Source: Phycisphaerales bacterium (GTDB lineage Bacteria; Planctomycetota; Phycisphaerae; UBA1845). From it: a DNA stretch of 64,000 nucleotides. Below, piece by piece: positions 61,437 through 64,000 of the stretch. The position numbers and the translations under genes were made by a program. The stretch spans positions 7,153 through 71,152 of the forward strand of contig JACKHG010000019.1 of NCBI GenBank assembly GCA_020639115.1, written 5' to 3'. How positions within the stretch are numbered: position 1 is the first letter of the stretch; each line of letters opens with the position of its first letter. The notes under the pieces were generated by a model. It saw only the letters and a program-made list of their open reading frames with translations, was not told where the DNA came from and ran no database searches.

Positions 61437-61712
61437 TCATTCGCGTCCGGCGGAGAACGACAATTCAGCCGGCGCCTGCAGCGCCGCGTCGTCCGGCGAC
61501 TTCCCTTCCAGCGTGGCGAGCAACTGGTCGGCGTACATCGCCGCGCTCTGTGCCGCTGACCAGATCGTCAGCTTGTGAATCCCCTTGTTCGACAGGATGC
61601 CCTGCAGGCACATGGCGGCGACGTACTCGCGCTTGCTCAGTCCCGGCGGCTGGCCGGTGTTGAGACCTTGGGGGAATGCAGGAAGCAGGGCGCTGTCCAC
61701 TGGCTGGGTCAT
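61437..61712 (-). CDS. small hypothetical protein, phage-gene-like
   Basis: The product has 91 residues from ATG 61712. GLSKREYVAAMCLQGILSNKGIHKL followed by SAAQSAAMYADQLLATLE matches a pattern of small proteins common in phage genomes (sequence KREYFAAMALQGLLA and YADALL). Function unknown. It stands alone between convergent genes and no other phage gene is visible, so it is either a phage relic or a co-opted gene. Confidence 0.65.
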   Translation of the reverse strand: MTQPVDSALLPAFPQGLNTGQPPGLSKREYVAAMCLQGILSNKGIHKLTIWSAAQSAAMYADQLLATLEGKSPDDAALQAPAELSFSAGRE

Positions 61713-61946
61713 GGCCGTCGTCTCCGTGGTGAACGCGCCGCAGACACCCAGACGCGCGGCGCAGTTCAACCTCGCTGATATCGTCGGCGGATTCCGCGCA
61801 GGCCTGCAATGGCCGATAACGTGCCCGGCTGCGCGGAATTCCCGTGGCGGCGGCGCCGCCGGCCTTCTATGATCCGCACACCTCGGGTCTCGATGTTCTC
61901 GACCGCGTGATTTCAGCACAACGCACTTGCGTAAAGGGCGCCAGCC

Positions 61947-62843
61947 ATGAACATCACCATCACCGGAGCCACCGGACTCGTCGGAACGCGGCTCGTGCAC
62001 GCCCTGGAGGCGAACGGCCACGCGATCCGCAAGCTCAGCCGCAGTCGCCACAGCGCCCCCAACACGTTTGTCTGGGATCCGCAGGGCGGCACCGTCGATC
62101 CCGCGGCGCTGGCTGGTTGCGACGCCGTCGTCCACCTCGCCGGCGAGAATATCGCCGCCGGCCGCTGGACCGACGCGCAGAAGGCGCGGATCCGCGACAG
62201 CCGCGTCGCCGGCACGCGCACGATCTGTACGGCCCTCGCAGGTCTTGACGTGAAACCCAAGGTGCTCGTGTCGGCCTCCGCGATCGGCTTCTACGGCGAC
62301 CGCGGCGATGCGGTGCTCGACGAGAACGCACCGGCGGGGGAGGGCTTCCTCGCCGGCGTGTGCGTCGCCTGGGAACGCGAGACGCAGCCCGCTGTCGATG
62401 CGGGCATCCGCGTGGTCATGCCGCGCATCGGCGTCGTGCTCTCGCCCGACGGCGGAGCGCTCGCCAAGATGCTCACGCCGTTCAAGCTCGGCGCCGGCGG
62501 CGTGCTCGGCAACGGCCGCCAGTACCTGAGCTGGATCGATCTGGACGACCTCGTGGGCATCATCGTCTTCGCGCTCGAGCACGCGACGCTCGCCGGACCG
62601 GTCAACGCGACCGCGCCGAACCCGGCCACGAATCGTGAATTCACCAAGACGCTGGGCAGGGTGCTGCACCGCCCGACGATCTTCCCGGTCCCGGCGGCCG
62701 CCGCGAAGCTGGCCTTCGGCGAAATGGCCGAGGCCCTGCTGCTGGCGAGCACGCGCGTGCTGCCCGAGCGCGTGCAGCAGGCCGGCTACCGGTTCCAGTA
62801 CCCCCAACTCGACGCCGCGCTGCGCCACCAGCTCGATCGCTGA
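61947..62843 (+). CDS. TIGR01777-family NAD(P)-dependent epimerase (YfcH-like)
   Basis: The product has 298 residues. The Rossmann motif GATGLVG lies at residues 6-12. VVHLAGENIAAGRWTDAQKARIRDSRVAGT and VSASAIGFYGDRGD are the family signatures, the latter holding the Tyr of the extended-SDR active site. YLSWIDLDDLVGIIVFALE and the LPERVQQAGYRFQYPQLDAALRHQL ending are also typical. The physiological substrate of this family is unknown. Confidence 0.92.
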   Translation: MNITITGATGLVGTRLVHALEANGHAIRKLSRSRHSAPNTFVWDPQGGTVDPAALAGCDAVVHLAGENIAAGRWTDAQKARIRDSRVAGTRTICTALAGLDVKPKVLVSASAIGFYGDRGDAVLDENAPAGEGFLAGVCVAWERETQPAVDAGIRVVMPRIGVVLSPDGGALAKMLTPFKLGAGGVLGNGRQYLSWIDLDDLVGIIVFALEHATLAGPVNATAPNPATNREFTKTLGRVLHRPTIFPVPAAAAKLAFGEMAEALLLASTRVLPERVQQAGYRFQYPQLDAALRHQLDR

Positions 62844-62912
62844 CGTGTTCTCCAGTCGGGGAAAGGATGAAGCCGAGTAGCGCTGTAGACCTGAAGACCA
62901 GGACGATTAACC

Positions 62913-63788
62913 GTGGACACGCTGGAGGCTCCGCAACAGGCCGCTCCCGACTGGTCGCAGATCGACGCGGAGATCTGCTGCCCGCGCTGCGGATATAACC
63001 TGCGCATGCTCGAACGCCCGCGGTGTCCGGAATGTGGGCTCTCTTACGACTGGGCGGACATTCTCGAGGAGGCCCGCTGGCAGAGCGACTTTCTCTTCGA
63101 GCACCAGTGGCGCAAACGCCCGCTGCGCTCGTACCTCGCGACGATTCTGCTCAGCCTGCGGCCAACCCGCTTCTGGACGCGCGTATCGCTGCATACGCGA
63201 CCTCATCCGCGTCCGATCTGGTTGGTGTTCCTTTCGGTCCAGGCGTGGTTTCTGCTGGTGATGTACGCCATCGTGTACGCCAGCACGGCGCTGGCGACAT
63301 GGTCGTTACGGCAGTGGATACCTGGACGAGGCTATCCGCCGCTCGCTCACGAGCTCTTTCTCATCAGCAACAACGTGGCGCGCTTCCTTGACGATTACGG
63401 AGTCCGCGTACAGCCGTTGCTTGCGCTGTGGGCTGCGCTGATCGTTCTGGTCTGTCTGCGCCAGACGCTGGCGCGCTGCCGGGTGCGCGGCGTTCACATG
63501 CTGCGGATCGTGGCCTACTCGGCCGCTCCTTTGCTCTTTTTCTGGACGTTACTGACCTTGATGGTGGGGCTCGCGGGCGGATTCACGATAAAGGGTGCCC
63601 GATTCCAGGGCCAAAGTGCGCTGTTGGCAGCCTTGCTCGGCTGTGTCGTGTCGCTGGGGATTTTCATTTCCGTGGGGGCACGCCGGTACGCCCGCCTGCC
63701 GCGCCCCTGGCTAGTGGGCATGGTCACGGCTGCGCTGAGCGTGCTCTTCGGGTTCACCGCGGTCATGCTCTGGCGGGTCGGCTACTGA
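62913..63788 (+). CDS. zinc-ribbon polytopic membrane protein
   Basis: The product has 291 residues from GTG 62913. An N-terminal zinc ribbon (CCPRCGYNLRMLERPRCPECGLSYDW, residues ~23-48) is followed by four to five helices (about 98-125, 167-185, 205-228, 237-255, 264-285). The CxxCGYNL...CPxCGL ribbon is a frequent Planctomycetota N-terminus on membrane proteins of unknown function. GTG is the only upstream start in frame before a stop, with no strong Shine-Dalgarno. Confidence 0.82.
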   Translation: MDTLEAPQQAAPDWSQIDAEICCPRCGYNLRMLERPRCPECGLSYDWADILEEARWQSDFLFEHQWRKRPLRSYLATILLSLRPTRFWTRVSLHTRPHPRPIWLVFLSVQAWFLLVMYAIVYASTALATWSLRQWIPGRGYPPLAHELFLISNNVARFLDDYGVRVQPLLALWAALIVLVCLRQTLARCRVRGVHMLRIVAYSAAPLLFFWTLLTLMVGLAGGFTIKGARFQGQSALLAALLGCVVSLGIFISVGARRYARLPRPWLVGMVTAALSVLFGFTAVMLWRVGY

Positions 63789-64000
63789 GCGCTACCCCGA
63801 CGCACGTAACCGCGGCCCGCGCGCATTGGCGAAGCCGAGATATTGAGTTCAGCGATGTCCGAGTCAACCAGCGCCAGCGGTGTCGAGCACCTTGGCAATG
63901 TGCTCATGCGCACGCACCGTCCGAAGCGGCCCCATCGGGGAGCGTATCACGTGCGGAGTCCGGTGTCCGCGCATATCGTGTCATTGATGGGGTCGAGCGT
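63789..64000 (+). other. window end; possible start of a truncated gene
   Basis: From ATG 63855 a frame stays open to the window edge (48 codons, MSESTSASGVEHLGN...). It has no clear Shine-Dalgarno and no recognisable family, so I do not call it a gene. Nothing else is seen in the last 212 bp. Confidence 0.25.

Noticed and set aside
61437..61712. Remnant prophage
   Set aside because: Only one small phage-like gene is visible, with no integrase, structural or lysis genes around it.
1..64000. tRNA, rRNA, insertion-sequence transposases or replication origin
   Set aside because: I looked for tRNA-like cloverleaf ends, rRNA signatures, transposase motifs and DnaA-box clusters by eye and saw none that I could support.

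Overview
The window is a GC-rich bacterial chromosome segment, most likely from a Planctomycetota lineage (Phycisphaerae-like). Signs of this are secreted proteins ending in dockerin-type calcium motifs, a Ser/Thr kinase with an N-terminal zinc-finger and C-terminal TPRs, NCN-x-NG calcium repeats, small zinc-ribbon membrane proteins, a MoxR/DUF58/DUF4350/DUF4129 cluster and decaying Rhs loci. Genus and species cannot be read from the sequence.

Layout. (1) 1-10.5 kb is a multiheme cytochrome region: a shattered cytochrome gene, a tetraheme cytochrome paired with an NHL-propeller lipoprotein, a c554-type tetraheme cytochrome, and two tandem copies of a cassette made of a Tat-exported 4x[4Fe-4S] protein, an NrfD quinone-interacting membrane subunit and a 12-13-heme cytochrome (Hmc-like). 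(2) 10.7-21.3 kb holds a split AsmA-like gene, a PQQ-type sugar dehydrogenase, a diaminopimelate decarboxylase and a NagB/PIG-L fusion. (3) 21.4-33.9 kb is one long minus-strand operon for alternative complex III (ActABCDEF), a small membrane protein, SCO, and a caa3-type A2 oxygen reductase (CoxBACD). Most junctions overlap by ATGA or GTGA. (4) 34.5-41.5 kb carries RDD and SpoIIM genes and the minus-strand MoxR cluster. (5) 41.6-48.9 kb has a 1406-residue secreted repeat protein divergent from a membrane Ser/Thr kinase. (6) 48.9-56.3 kb is a gene-poor, repeat-rich accessory region. It holds a three-copy ~145-bp tandem repeat and at least three tandem 3' modules of an Rhs gene, one ending in a phospholipase-A2-like toxin tip. 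A ~116-127-bp element occurs four times there, at two different points of the Rhs reading frame. (7) 56.3-64 kb returns to ordinary genes: a secreted protein of unknown function, an Flp-type pilin, a lipoprotein, a HEAT-repeat protein, a small phage-like protein, a TIGR01777 epimerase and a zinc-ribbon membrane protein.

How the genes work together. Regions 1 and 3 give two quinol-linked respiratory routes: an anaerobic or low-potential Hmc-like route through periplasmic or extracellular multiheme cytochromes, and an aerobic menaquinol-ACIII-caa3 route. Several genes in 1-15 kb and one at 61 kb carry indels, often next to Cys or heme motifs, whereas the 12.5-kb respiratory operon reads cleanly throughout. 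That contrast is either local sequence error or real decay. I ran no searches; family names rest on recognised motifs and gene order.
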